A stretch of 7,864 nt of DNA from JBBRMQ01 sp038230775 (GCA_038230775.1 JBBRMQ010000205.1:1-7864), one strand, 5' to 3'; positions 1 through 6,208 are shown, counted from the stretch's first letter. Numbers and translations: made by a program. The notes: generated by a model from the sequence alone, not told the origin.

Positions 1-271
1 ACGCTGTCGTGGTTTCGCGGTAACCGTTGCTGTACATCGTCGCCTTGATGACGTGTGCGTCGAGCGAGGCCCCGAAGTCGTGCGCGATCCTGAACGGCCG
101 TTTGCGAGCCGCACCGATGAGCATGCCGTCGACATAAAAGTCGACGCGATCGACATCGGTCGCGGCCGTCGTCACTTCGATCGGCTGCACACCGATCGCC
201 TGAGCACTCTGCTGCGGAGTGACGAAGACGAGGGATGCGATGGCGGCGAGTGTCGCGATCACGCCATGCAC
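1..271 (-). CDS. Secreted protein with Ig-like domain, N-terminal part only
   Basis: Read on the minus strand from a GTG at 271 (an in-frame TAG at 289-287 bounds it), this gives 90 codons that run off the left edge. It begins MHGVIATLAAIASLVFV, a hydrophobic stretch ending near SAQA, which looks like a signal peptide. The mature part holds DVDRVDFYVDGMLIGAA, then RPFRIAHDFG and HVIKATMYSNGY. This pattern (strand, 'VDFYVDG' hairpin, 'PF' strand, 'HVIKA' strand) is typical of Ig-like domains placed before VWA domains in secreted acidobacterial proteins. That family link is from memory of the pattern; no VWA domain is visible here. A second GTG at 262 is an alternative start; no strong Shine-Dalgarno is seen for either. 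It is divergent from the kinase gene. Coding is favoured over the opposite-strand reading because only this frame gives a signal peptide and domain-like sequence. Confidence 0.6.
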   Translation of the reverse strand, partial: MHGVIATLAAIASLVFVTPQQSAQAIGVQPIEVTTAATDVDRVDFYVDGMLIGAARKRPFRIAHDFGASLDAHVIKATMYSNGYRETTTA

Positions 272-350
272 AACGACGTCGCGTCTCTAACCTATTTCTG
301 TTCTGTAGTTTGACCTCTGTTGGCGGCGGACGTGTCCTACAATGTGCGCG
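272..350. promoter_or_regulatory. Divergent intergenic region
   Basis: This short spacer must hold promoters for both the minus-strand secreted protein and the plus-strand kinase run. It is less GC-rich than the flanking genes around 289-313. On the minus strand a weak -10-like TAGGTT lies at 294-289, with no convincing -35. On the plus strand TTGACC (310-315) and TACAAT (338-343) are seen. Confidence 0.45.
338..343 (+). promoter_or_regulatory. Candidate -10 box for a leaderless kinase transcript
   Basis: TACAAT matches the sigma-70 -10 consensus at five of six positions. It ends 7 nt before the ATG at 351, so the expected transcription start falls on or next to that ATG. The best -35-like word, TTGACC at 310-315, is 22 bp upstream, which is longer than the usual 16-18 bp. 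Neither the ATG at 342 nor the one at 351 has a good Shine-Dalgarno sequence. This fits a leaderless mRNA but does not prove it. Confidence 0.4.
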
Positions 351-1958
351 ATGCTCGGGCCTGACACGAACCTAGGGATCTACCGGCTCATCGAGCGAAT
401 CGGCGCGGGCGGCATGGGCGAGGTGTGGAAGGCTGAGGACACTCGGCTGGGGCGCACGGTGGCGATCAAGATCCTGCCCCAGTCGGTGTCGGGCGATGCC
501 GACGCGATCGCGCGCATGCGTCGCGAGGCGAGGATGGCGGCGCAGCTCAACCATCCGAACATCGCCACCATTCACGCAATCGAGGAAGCGGAAGGCACGC
601 TCTTCATCGTGATGGAGTTCGTCGCCGGTGATCCGCTCTCGAAAGTTTTCCGGCGCGGCATCGCGGAAGCGGACCTCTGCCGCGTCGGCCGCGGCGTCGC
701 GGAGGCGCTGGCCGAGGCGCATGCGAAGGGGATCGTGCATCGGGATATCAAGCCGGACAACATCATCGTGTCCGGCGCGCTCGTGAAGGTGCTCGACTTC
801 GGGATCGCGAAGCAGGTGAGCGACGCGTCACCGCACGACGCGCCCACTGCGCCCTTCCTCACACAGCAGGGCATGATCCTCGGCACCGTTCAATACATGT
901 CGCCGGAGCAGGCGCTCGGAAAGCCGCTCGATGCGCGCACCGACATCTTCTCGCTCGGCGTCGTGCTGTACGAGGGCGCGACCAGACAACTGCCGTTCAA
1001 GGGCGAGACGATCACCGAGACGATGACGCAGATCATCCGCGACGAGCCGATCGAGCCCGTCCGCGTGAACGCCGGCGTGTCGCCGGGCCTCAATTCGATC
1101 ATCCAGCGATGCATGAAAAAGAATCGCGACGAGCGCTTCGCTTCGGCGGGCGATCTTGCGCACGCGCTCGATGAGCAGATGGGTCTCGCCGCCACGGCGT
1201 CGATGACGTCGCCGACGGAGAAGCGGCTGCCGTTGGCGCCGCCGACGGTGATCGCGAAACGCGAGCGCAACTGGTTCCCGCTGTTCGGCGCGGCAGTGCT
1301 GGCACTGACCATCGCGATTCTGTTCTGGATCGAGCGCAAGCCGCAGCCGCAAACGATCAGCAAGGCGTTGCAGCCTGTTGCTGCACCGGTGGTAGCGACC
1401 CCCACACAGACGACGATGACGGTGGCGGCACCGAAGATTGAAGAAGCGAAGAAACCGCGGCCGCAGACGCAAGCGCCGCCGCAACCGAAACCGAAGCCCG
1501 TCGAACCGCAGCCCGCACAGCCGAGTCACGTTGAACCGCAGCCTGCGCCCCCGAGTCACGACGATCAGTACCGCGCGGCCATGACGCAACTGCAGAGCGG
1601 CGACTGGAAAGCGGCGCAGGAAGCCTTTCACGCCATCATCAAAGACGATCCGCACTACGCTCGCGCGCACATGCGCCTCGGCGAGATCGCGCTGTTCCGC
1701 CGCGATTTCGAGCACGCGTCGAAGCAGCTCGGCGACGCGCTCGCCGACTCCGACAAACTGAATCCGCACGAGCTGGCCATCAGCCGCCTCGGTCTCGCGG
1801 TCGCCTCGCGCAACCGCGAACAGGCGACCGAGATTGCCAGCACGATCCTCGCGGAACATCCCGCCGATCCCGAGGTGCTGCGGATTCACAGGGAGTTTCC
1901 GGGGATGTTCGCCGTCCCGAAAGAACGCCCGTTCGGAAGGCGGCGCGGCCGGTCTTGA
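351..1958 (+). CDS. Membrane Ser/Thr protein kinase with TPR-like C-terminus
   Basis: A Hanks-type (PASTA-less) kinase that phosphorylates Ser/Thr on partner proteins at the inner membrane. Numbering from an ATG at 342, the glycine loop GAGGMGEVWKA is at 21-31, the ATP lysine in VAIK at 43, the catalytic loop HRDIKPDN at 133-140, DFG at 152-154 and SPE (in place of APE) at 187-189. All key catalytic residues are present, so it should be active. After residue 280 a linker leads to one transmembrane helix (about 312-329), then a Pro/Gln/Lys-rich stretch (335-405) and a TPR-like helical region (about 408-510), which would lie in the periplasm. The frame is also open from the ATG at 342, but that codon overlaps the likely -10 box, so 351 is preferred. 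The stop overlaps the M20 peptidase start by 4 nt (TTGA), indicating translational coupling. Its ligand and substrates cannot be told from sequence. Confidence 0.93.
   Translation: MLGPDTNLGIYRLIERIGAGGMGEVWKAEDTRLGRTVAIKILPQSVSGDADAIARMRREARMAAQLNHPNIATIHAIEEAEGTLFIVMEFVAGDPLSKVFRRGIAEADLCRVGRGVAEALAEAHAKGIVHRDIKPDNIIVSGALVKVLDFGIAKQVSDASPHDAPTAPFLTQQGMILGTVQYMSPEQALGKPLDARTDIFSLGVVLYEGATRQLPFKGETITETMTQIIRDEPIEPVRVNAGVSPGLNSIIQRCMKKNRDERFASAGDLAHALDEQMGLAATASMTSPTEKRLPLAPPTVIAKRERNWFPLFGAAVLALTIAILFWIERKPQPQTISKALQPVAAPVVATPTQTTMTVAAPKIEEAKKPRPQTQAPPQPKPKPVEPQPAQPSHVEPQPAPPSHDDQYRAAMTQLQSGDWKAAQEAFHAIIKDDPHYARAHMRLGEIALFRRDFEHASKQLGDALADSDKLNPHELAISRLGLAVASRNREQATEIASTILAEHPADPEVLRIHREFPGMFAVPKERPFGRRRGRS
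1500..1559 (+). repeat. Tandem 30-bp duplication in the kinase linker
   Basis: Two adjacent 30-bp units (1500-1529 and 1530-1559) match at about 25 of 30 positions. They encode VEPQPAQPSH and VEPQPAPPSH in the periplasmic proline-rich linker. This in-frame repeat probably sets linker length and may vary between strains. Confidence 0.75.
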
Positions 1959-2962
1959 TCGATCCGATCGCGCTGGCGAAGCAACTCATCGACATCCCAT
2001 CACCGACCGAACACGAGCTCGAGATCGGCAACTTCGTTCACCACTATCTGGTGGCGGCCGGCTACGAGTGTCGAAAGCAGGAAGTCGCGCCGGGCCGATT
2101 CAACGTTTATGCATCGGCGGGCGGAAGGCCGCACGTCGTCATCAACTCGCACATCGATACGGTTCCTCCGTGGTTCGCCTCGCACGAAGACGAGGAGTAT
2201 CTCTACGGCCGCGGCGCGTGCGACACCAAAGGCGTGATCGCGGCGATGATCGCGGGGGGAGAGCGGTTGCGATCGGAAGGACACCGCGACTTCGCATTTC
2301 TCTTCGTGGTCGCGGAGGAGACGGACTCGATCGGCGCCAAATCGGCGAACGTCGCGTTTGCCGATCTCGGATCGAAGTTCGTGCTGGTCGGTGAGCCGAC
2401 GGAGTCGAAGTTCGCGCGCGCATCGAAAGGCGCGCTGACCGCGTTCGTCCACTTCGACGGTGTTGCGGCCCATTCGGCATATCCGGAGCGCGGCGATTCG
2501 GCGATCAACAAGATGGCCCGCGCGATTCTGGCGATCCATGAGACCGACTGGGGAACGCACGACGATCTCGGGGAGGCTACGGTGAACGTCGGCGTGGTGC
2601 GCGGTGGCGAGAAGCCGAACATCATCGCGGCCGCGGCGGAATGCGAAATGATTTTTCGCACCGTGAGCGATCCGCAGGACGTGCAGGAGAAATTGGAGCA
2701 GATCGTCAACCGTTTCAGCGGCCGGATCACGCTCGCTCGCGGCAATGCGCCGCAGTTCATGGTCGTTCCCGACGGTGCGCCATCGACCGTCGTCGCATTC
2801 AACACCGACGTCCCGCACCTCGGCAGCCTCGGGAAGCCGCTGTTGTTCGGGCCGGGATCGATCCTCGACGCGCACGGTGCGAACGAGCGAATCAGGAAAA
2901 GCGATCTGCTCGATGCGGTCGCGACGTATCACGACACGGTCATCGCCCTATGCCAAAGCTGA
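1955..2962 (+). CDS. M20-family metallopeptidase (ArgE/DapE-like)
   Basis: A cytoplasmic two-metal amidohydrolase of the ArgE/DapE/carboxypeptidase G2 family, 335 residues if started at the TTG at 1955. Visible family residues are H66 and D68 in SHIDTVP (metal ligand and helper), bridging D90 in GRGACDTKG, general base E121 and metal ligand E122 in AEETDS, E147 in VGEPTES, and C-terminal ligand H307 in DAHGANERI. Residues about 155-260, starting near ASKGALTAFV and including AAHSAYPERGDSAI, are the dimerisation lid domain. The full set suggests an active enzyme. The substrate (acetylornithine, succinyl-diaminopimelate, N-acyl amino acid or dipeptide) cannot be fixed from sequence, and no arginine or lysine genes lie nearby. 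The TTG start overlaps the kinase stop by 4 nt, and the family-like N-terminus IDPIALAKQLIDIPSPT follows at once, which supports it. Its end overlaps the thiolase start by 13 nt. Confidence 0.9.
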   Translation: MIDPIALAKQLIDIPSPTEHELEIGNFVHHYLVAAGYECRKQEVAPGRFNVYASAGGRPHVVINSHIDTVPPWFASHEDEEYLYGRGACDTKGVIAAMIAGGERLRSEGHRDFAFLFVVAEETDSIGAKSANVAFADLGSKFVLVGEPTESKFARASKGALTAFVHFDGVAAHSAYPERGDSAINKMARAILAIHETDWGTHDDLGEATVNVGVVRGGEKPNIIAAAAECEMIFRTVSDPQDVQEKLEQIVNRFSGRITLARGNAPQFMVVPDGAPSTVVAFNTDVPHLGSLGKPLLFGPGSILDAHGANERIRKSDLLDAVATYHDTVIALCQS

Positions 2963-3748
2963 AGGAAGACATTTACCTCGTCGCGGCGCTGCGAACGCCG
3001 ATTGGACGGTTCGGCGGCGCGCTCGCCGCGGTGACGGCACCGGAGCTTGGAACGGAGAGCGCGAAGGCGACGATCGCACGCAGCGGAATCGATCCCGGCG
3101 CGATCGATGAGGTGATCTTCGGCAACGCGCGCCAGGCCGGCGTGGGGCCGAATGTCGCGCGGCAGGTGGCGATCAAGAGCGGCCTCCGTCACGAGGTTCC
3201 CGCGTACACCGTGAACCAGGCGTGCGGCAGCGGGCTGCGCGCGATCATGAATGCCGCGGATCAGATCCGCCTCAGCCAGGCGAGTGTCGTTCTCGCCGGC
3301 GGGACGGAGTCGATGTCGAACACGCCGTATCTGCTGATGCGCGCGCGCTGGGGTAAGCGCATGGGCAACGAGGAAGTGATCGACGGGATGTTTCGCGACG
3401 GCTTCATGTGCCCGCTCGCCGACGAGATGATGGGATCAACCGCCGAGACCCTGGCCGATCGCTACGGAATCTCGCGGCAGGAGCAGGACGAGTACGCGGT
3501 CGAAACGCGAGTTGAACGAGGCGTTTGCCGCGCAGGTGCTGGCCTGCGACCGCGAGCTGCATTTCGATCGAGAGAAGCTGAACGTGCATGGCGGCGCTAT
3601 CGCGTTAGGCCACCCGATCGGCTGTACCGGCGCGCGCATCACGACGACTCTCTTGCACGCATTGCAATCGCGCAAGAAGAAGCTCGGTCTCGCGACGCTC
3701 TGCATTTCGGGCGGGATGGGGCTGTCGATGCTGGTGGAAAAGTCCTGA
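2950..3748 (+). pseudogene. Acetyl-CoA acetyltransferase (thiolase), internal deletion and frameshift
   Basis: Thiolases condense or cleave acyl-CoAs in fatty-acid and ketone metabolism and are normally about 390 residues. From the ATG at 2950 the first 187 residues are a good match: LVAALRTPIGRFGG, the nucleophile C92 in NQACGSG, AGGTESMS, then SRQEQDEYAVE. At about 3505-3511 the match jumps to ELNEAFAAQ in another frame (+1), which continues through GGAIALGHPIG (catalytic His) and CISGGMG (second catalytic Cys) to TGA at 3746-3748. The middle portion, roughly 125-130 residues that normally include the AGNASGINDGAAA motif, is absent. The original frame reads on out of frame to a stop at 3787-3789, giving a chimera of 279 residues. 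All three catalytic residues are encoded, but no single frame makes a full enzyme. A real deletion or an assembly collapse would both explain it. It starts inside the M20 gene (13-nt overlap), as an operon partner. Confidence 0.88.
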
Positions 3749-3773
3749 TGCAAGCAGGGGCACGAGGTCTGAT

Positions 3774-3822
3774 GTCATCGCGAGCGTAGCGAGGGACTGG
3801 TTCTCGCTACGCACGGAATGAC
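3774..3822. repeat. REP-like inverted repeat
   Basis: Two 20-bp arms, 3774-3793 (starting GTCATCGCGAGCG) and 3803-3822 (ending ACGGAATGAC), are complementary at 17 of 20 positions around a 9-nt loop. The form 'GTCAT-GCGAGCGTAGCGAG ... CTCGCTACGC-ATGAC' resembles palindromic intergenic repeats scattered in many bacterial genomes. RNA from it would fold into a strong hairpin and could end or stabilise the transcript of the first gene block; there is no U-tract after it. The right arm contains an ATG (3818), just ahead of the likely TatD start. Confidence 0.75.
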
Positions 3823-3826
3823 ATCA

Positions 3827-4579
3827 ATGCGATTCACCGACTCTCACTGTCATCTCACGATGGCCGACGCGGCCGTGGTGCTGGCGCGCGCCCGCGAGCA
3901 GGGCGTTCGCGGCTACGTGGTGCCCGGCACGAAACTCGATGACGCACCGCAGGCCGTCGCGATCGCGCAGCAGCACGACGACGTCTGGGCTGCCGTCGGG
4001 TTCCATCCGCACGAGGCGAAGGACTGCGATGACGTTGCATTCGCCACCATCGTGACGCTATCCGAAGATCCGCGCGTGGTGGCGATCGGGGAGTGCGGTC
4101 TCGACTACCACTACATGCATTCACCGCGCGAGACGCAGCGCCAGGTCCTGCTGCGCCACATCGCGCTGGCGAAGTCGCGCGACCTTCCGGTCATCATCCA
4201 CAATCGCGAGTCGACGGACGACATGCTCGAGTTGCTTCCGCCGGGCAAGGGCATCCTTCATTCGTTCACTGAGGACTACGAGGTGGCGAAGAAACTGATC
4301 GATCGCGGTTACTTCATCTCGTTCTCCGGCATCGTCACGTTTCGCACGGCGGAGAGTCTTCGCGACTGCGCGAAGCGTCTGCCGCACGACCGCGTGCTGA
4401 TCGAGACGGACACGCCGTATCTCGCGCCGGTTCCGTTCCGAGGACGGGACAACGAGCCCGCGTACGTCATCAAGATTGCCGAGCTGCTGGCGTCGCTGTG
4501 GAGCGTTCCACTCGAGGATGTCGCCGCGCAAACGACCGCAAATTTCGAGCGCGCCTTCTCGGTTAGACTGCCGCGATGA
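3827..4579 (+). CDS. TatD-family metal-dependent hydrolase (DNase)
   Basis: A 250-residue TIM-barrel hydrolase of the TatD family; characterised members are metal-dependent 3'-5' nucleases or D-aminoacyl-tRNA deacylases. Numbering from the ATG at 3827, the metal ligands are visible in order: H7 and H9 in FTDSHCHL, E89 in IGECGLDYHY, H125 in PVIIHNRES, H145 in ILHSF and D195 in IETDTPYLAPVPFRG. Length and motif order are normal, so it should be functional. An in-frame ATG at 3818 lies inside the upstream inverted repeat; the ATG at 3827 is preferred because MRFTDSHCHL matches the usual N-terminus. It overlaps the glycosyltransferase by 4 nt (ATGA at 4576-4579), so the two are likely translated together, although they have no known shared pathway. 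Confidence 0.92.
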   Translation: MRFTDSHCHLTMADAAVVLARAREQGVRGYVVPGTKLDDAPQAVAIAQQHDDVWAAVGFHPHEAKDCDDVAFATIVTLSEDPRVVAIGECGLDYHYMHSPRETQRQVLLRHIALAKSRDLPVIIHNRESTDDMLELLPPGKGILHSFTEDYEVAKKLIDRGYFISFSGIVTFRTAESLRDCAKRLPHDRVLIETDTPYLAPVPFRGRDNEPAYVIKIAELLASLWSVPLEDVAAQTTANFERAFSVRLPR

Positions 4580-5295
4580 CGCCCGATCTCTCCGTCGTCT
4601 TCCCGGTCTACAACGAGGAAGAGAACGTGCCGATCCTGCTCGACGAAATCACGAAGGCGCTCGCCGGAAAACCGTGGTCGTACGAGATCGTCGCCGTCGA
4701 TGATGGATCGAGCGATCGCAGCCTGCAGGTGCTGCGCGATGCGAAGACGCAGTATCCGAATCTGCGCATCATCGCCTTTGAGAAAAATAGCGGGCAGACC
4801 GCGGCGCTCGACGCCGCCTGGCGCGGCGCGCGCGGAAAGTTCGTGGTGTCGCTCGACGCCGATCTGCAGAACGACCCCGCCGACATTCCCGCGATGATGA
4901 AGAAGCTGGAAGAGACCGCGTCCGACATGGTCATCGGCGTCCGTGTGAAACGCCAGGACACCTGGTCGAAGAAGATCCAGTCGAAGATCGGAAACGGCGT
5001 GCGCAACTGGATCACGAACGACCAGATCACCGACACAGGATGCTCACTCAAGCTCGTGCGCCACGAGGCAGTCGATCGCGTGCGGCTCTTCACCGGGATG
5101 CACCGTTTCCTTCCCACACTCGTGCGGATGCAGGGATACAAAGTCGTGGAAATGCCGGTCAATCACCGCGCGCGCCGCTACGGCGTATCGAAGTACAGCG
5201 CGATGAACCGTGCGTTCCGCGGGCTCGCGGACTGCCTGGCCGTGCGCTGGATGGGAAAGCGAATGCTGCGATACGAGGTTCGCGAAGAGTTATGA
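4576..5295 (+). CDS. Family 2 glycosyltransferase, DPM1/ArnC-like
   Basis: A GT2 enzyme of 239 residues, of the type that moves a sugar from a nucleotide donor to a polyprenyl phosphate on the inner face of the membrane. The GT-A fold signatures are VVFPVYNEEENV (8-19), VDDGSSDRS (41-49), NSGQTAALDAAW (71-82) and the metal-binding DAD at 94-96 in SLDADLQNDP. Acceptor-side motifs DTGCSLK (153-159), FTGMHRFLP (172-180) and HRARRYGVSKY (197-207) are typical of the DPM1/ArnC branch. There is no C-terminal pair of transmembrane helices, unlike ArnC or GtrB, so it is soluble or peripheral. The start is the ATG of an ATGA overlap with the TatD gene. The LAB_N protein encoded next may supply membrane anchoring; this pairing is inference. 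The donor sugar is unknown. Confidence 0.9.
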   Translation: MTPDLSVVFPVYNEEENVPILLDEITKALAGKPWSYEIVAVDDGSSDRSLQVLRDAKTQYPNLRIIAFEKNSGQTAALDAAWRGARGKFVVSLDADLQNDPADIPAMMKKLEETASDMVIGVRVKRQDTWSKKIQSKIGNGVRNWITNDQITDTGCSLKLVRHEAVDRVRLFTGMHRFLPTLVRMQGYKVVEMPVNHRARRYGVSKYSAMNRAFRGLADCLAVRWMGKRMLRYEVREEL

Positions 5296-5342
5296 CCCCA
5301 CCCGCGAACTCCGACCCGCGACCAGCCGGGGGGCGGCGGTGA
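5292..5342 (+). CDS. Possible 16-codon coupling ORF
   Basis: The ATG overlaps the glycosyltransferase stop (ATGA, 5292-5295) and the TGA overlaps the GTG start of the next gene (GTGA, 5339-5342). It would encode MTPPANSDPRPAGGRR. The gene spacing could give this by chance. If translated, it would carry ribosomes straight from the glycosyltransferase to the LAB_N gene; the peptide itself has no recognisable features. Confidence 0.2.
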   Translation: MTPPANSDPRPAGGRR

Positions 5343-5632
5343 CCTGGGATTTCTGGGTCGTCATCGGATTGATCGGGCAGCTCGTCTTCGGCGGCCGCTT
5401 CATCATTCAGTGGATCGCTTCGGAGCGCCGGGGCGCGAGCCATATCCCCGTCCAGTTCTGGTGGATGTCGATCATCGGCGGCGCCATCACGACCGCGTAT
5501 GCGATTCATCGCCGCGATCCGGTCCTCATCGTCGGTCAGGCCTCAGGCTTGCTCGTATACATCCGGAACCTGATGCTGATTTACCGTGCTGACCGCAGAA
5601 CAACGGAAGACCCTGCTCGAGATCGCGCGTGA
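5339..5632 (+). CDS. LAB_N (lipid-A-disaccharide synthase N-terminal domain) membrane protein
   Basis: A small inner-membrane protein of 97 residues that matches the LAB_N domain, named for the membrane domain fused to LpxB in some bacteria but often found alone. Key features are GQLVFGGRFIIQWIASER (13-30), PVQFWWMSIIGGAI (37-50) and GQASGLLVYIRNLMLIYR (66-83), with about three hydrophobic segments (4-26, 38-56, 61-82). The start is the GTG at 5339, preceded by a G-rich purine stretch (5328-5336); the same frame is open back to 5210, but that part lies inside the glycosyltransferase gene and is not protein-like. Stand-alone LAB_N proteins often sit beside GT2 glycosyltransferases, as here, which suggests a role with lipid-linked sugar at the membrane. 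The exact role is not established. It overlaps the next gene by 47 nt. Confidence 0.88.
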   Translation: MTWDFWVVIGLIGQLVFGGRFIIQWIASERRGASHIPVQFWWMSIIGGAITTAYAIHRRDPVLIVGQASGLLVYIRNLMLIYRADRRTTEDPARDRA

Positions 5633-6140
5633 TTCGATCGCGTCCGTCCTTGCCGGCCGGATGCCCGAACCCCAGGTCTCCGACGAAACGCTGAAGCGTC
5701 CGGCGGGTGCATTCGTCACCCTCAAGACGCATGACGGCGATCTGCGCGGCTGCATCGGATCGATCCAGGCCGTGGAGCCGATGTACAAGGCGGTCTCATC
5801 CAGTGCCATCTCGGCGGCGATTCGCGACCCGCGATTTCATCCAATGAAAGCCGACGAGCTGGCCGACCTCGACCTCGAGATCTCCGTGATGGGCCCCATC
5901 GAGCGCGTGACGGACGTTCGCGATATCGAGCCTGGGCGCGACGGCTTGATCATCAGCCGCGGGCGGATGGCGGGACTGCTCTTGCCGCAAGTGGCGACCG
6001 AGTACGGTTGGGGGCGCGACGAGTTCCTCGACCATACCTGTATGAAGGCTGGGCTCCCGCCGGGCTGCTGGCGCTCGCCTGACACCAGAATCGAGCGATT
6101 CTCCGCGGAAGTTTTTGGTGAGGAAAATACTCATAAATAA
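5586..6140 (+). CDS. amrA: AmmeMemoRadiSam system protein A (AMMECR1 domain)
   Basis: A cytoplasmic AMMECR1-domain protein of 184 residues, the usual length for the bacterial form. The hallmark LRGCIGS is at 53-59, followed by AISAAIRDPRF (74-84), LDLEISVMGP (95-104), the GRDGLIISRGRMAGLLLPQV region (117-136) and GWGRDEFLDHTCMKAGLP (141-158). The start is the GTG at 5586; LTAEQRKTLLEIARDSI right after it matches the expected first helix. It overlaps the LAB_N gene by 47 nt. In many genomes this protein is grouped with a MEMO1-like dioxygenase-fold protein and a PflA-like radical SAM enzyme; neither is in this window, so here it looks separate. Its biochemical role is unknown even in better studied species; a link to modification or stress has only been proposed. 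The 3' end (6110-6140) is notably AT-rich compared with the rest. Confidence 0.92.
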   Translation: MLTAEQRKTLLEIARDSIASVLAGRMPEPQVSDETLKRPAGAFVTLKTHDGDLRGCIGSIQAVEPMYKAVSSSAISAAIRDPRFHPMKADELADLDLEISVMGPIERVTDVRDIEPGRDGLIISRGRMAGLLLPQVATEYGWGRDEFLDHTCMKAGLPPGCWRSPDTRIERFSAEVFGEENTHK

Positions 6141-6141
6141 G

Positions 6142-6208
6142 GGCTTATCATCTAACCGGCCTCAGCCGGGCATAAGCCTCTACCGAGTGGCGTTGGACAG
6201 TGCACTCG
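6142..6208 (+). other. Two predicted stem-loops before the lytic transglycosylase gene
   Basis: GGCTTAT (6142-6148) pairs with ATAAGCC (6172-6178), and nested inside it CCGGC (6156-6160) pairs with GCCGG (6165-6169) around a CTCA loop. A second stem, CGAGTG (6184-6189) with CACTCG (6203-6208), follows at once. There is no U-tract, so an intrinsic terminator is unlikely. It may be an RNA leader or a stretch of protein-binding dyads. It matches no riboswitch I know. Confidence 0.45.

Noticed and set aside
53..313. A plus-strand ORF of 86 codons at the left edge
   Set aside because: The minus strand of the same region gives a signal peptide and an Ig-like domain, whereas this frame is polar with no protein family look.
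828..1889. A 353-codon open frame on the minus strand opposite the kinase
   Set aside because: It is a highly Arg-rich mirror of a GC-rich coding region, with no domain-like sequence; the plus strand encodes an intact kinase.
1955..1985. Dense GATC/CGATCG words suggesting a methylation or replication-related site
   Set aside because: GATC words are common across all the genes here and follow from Asp, Ile and Arg codon choice; there is no intergenic cluster.
2000..2932. A 310-codon minus-strand frame opposite the M20 gene
   Set aside because: Same reason: Arg/Asp-rich shadow with no recognisable motifs, while the plus strand has every M20 metal ligand.
2641..3789. A single 382-residue protein covering the thiolase region
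   Set aside because: Only its middle (from 2950 to about 3507) is thiolase-like. The first ~100 residues lie in the M20 gene out of frame, and the last ~90 are the thiolase C-terminus read in the wrong frame.
3818..3826. ATG at 3818 as the TatD start
   Set aside because: It lies inside the inverted repeat and adds only three residues before the usual family N-terminus at 3827.
6142..6178. Intrinsic terminator after the AMMECR1 gene
   Set aside because: The stem is fair but is followed by CTCTACC, not a U-run, and a gene on the same strand follows closely.
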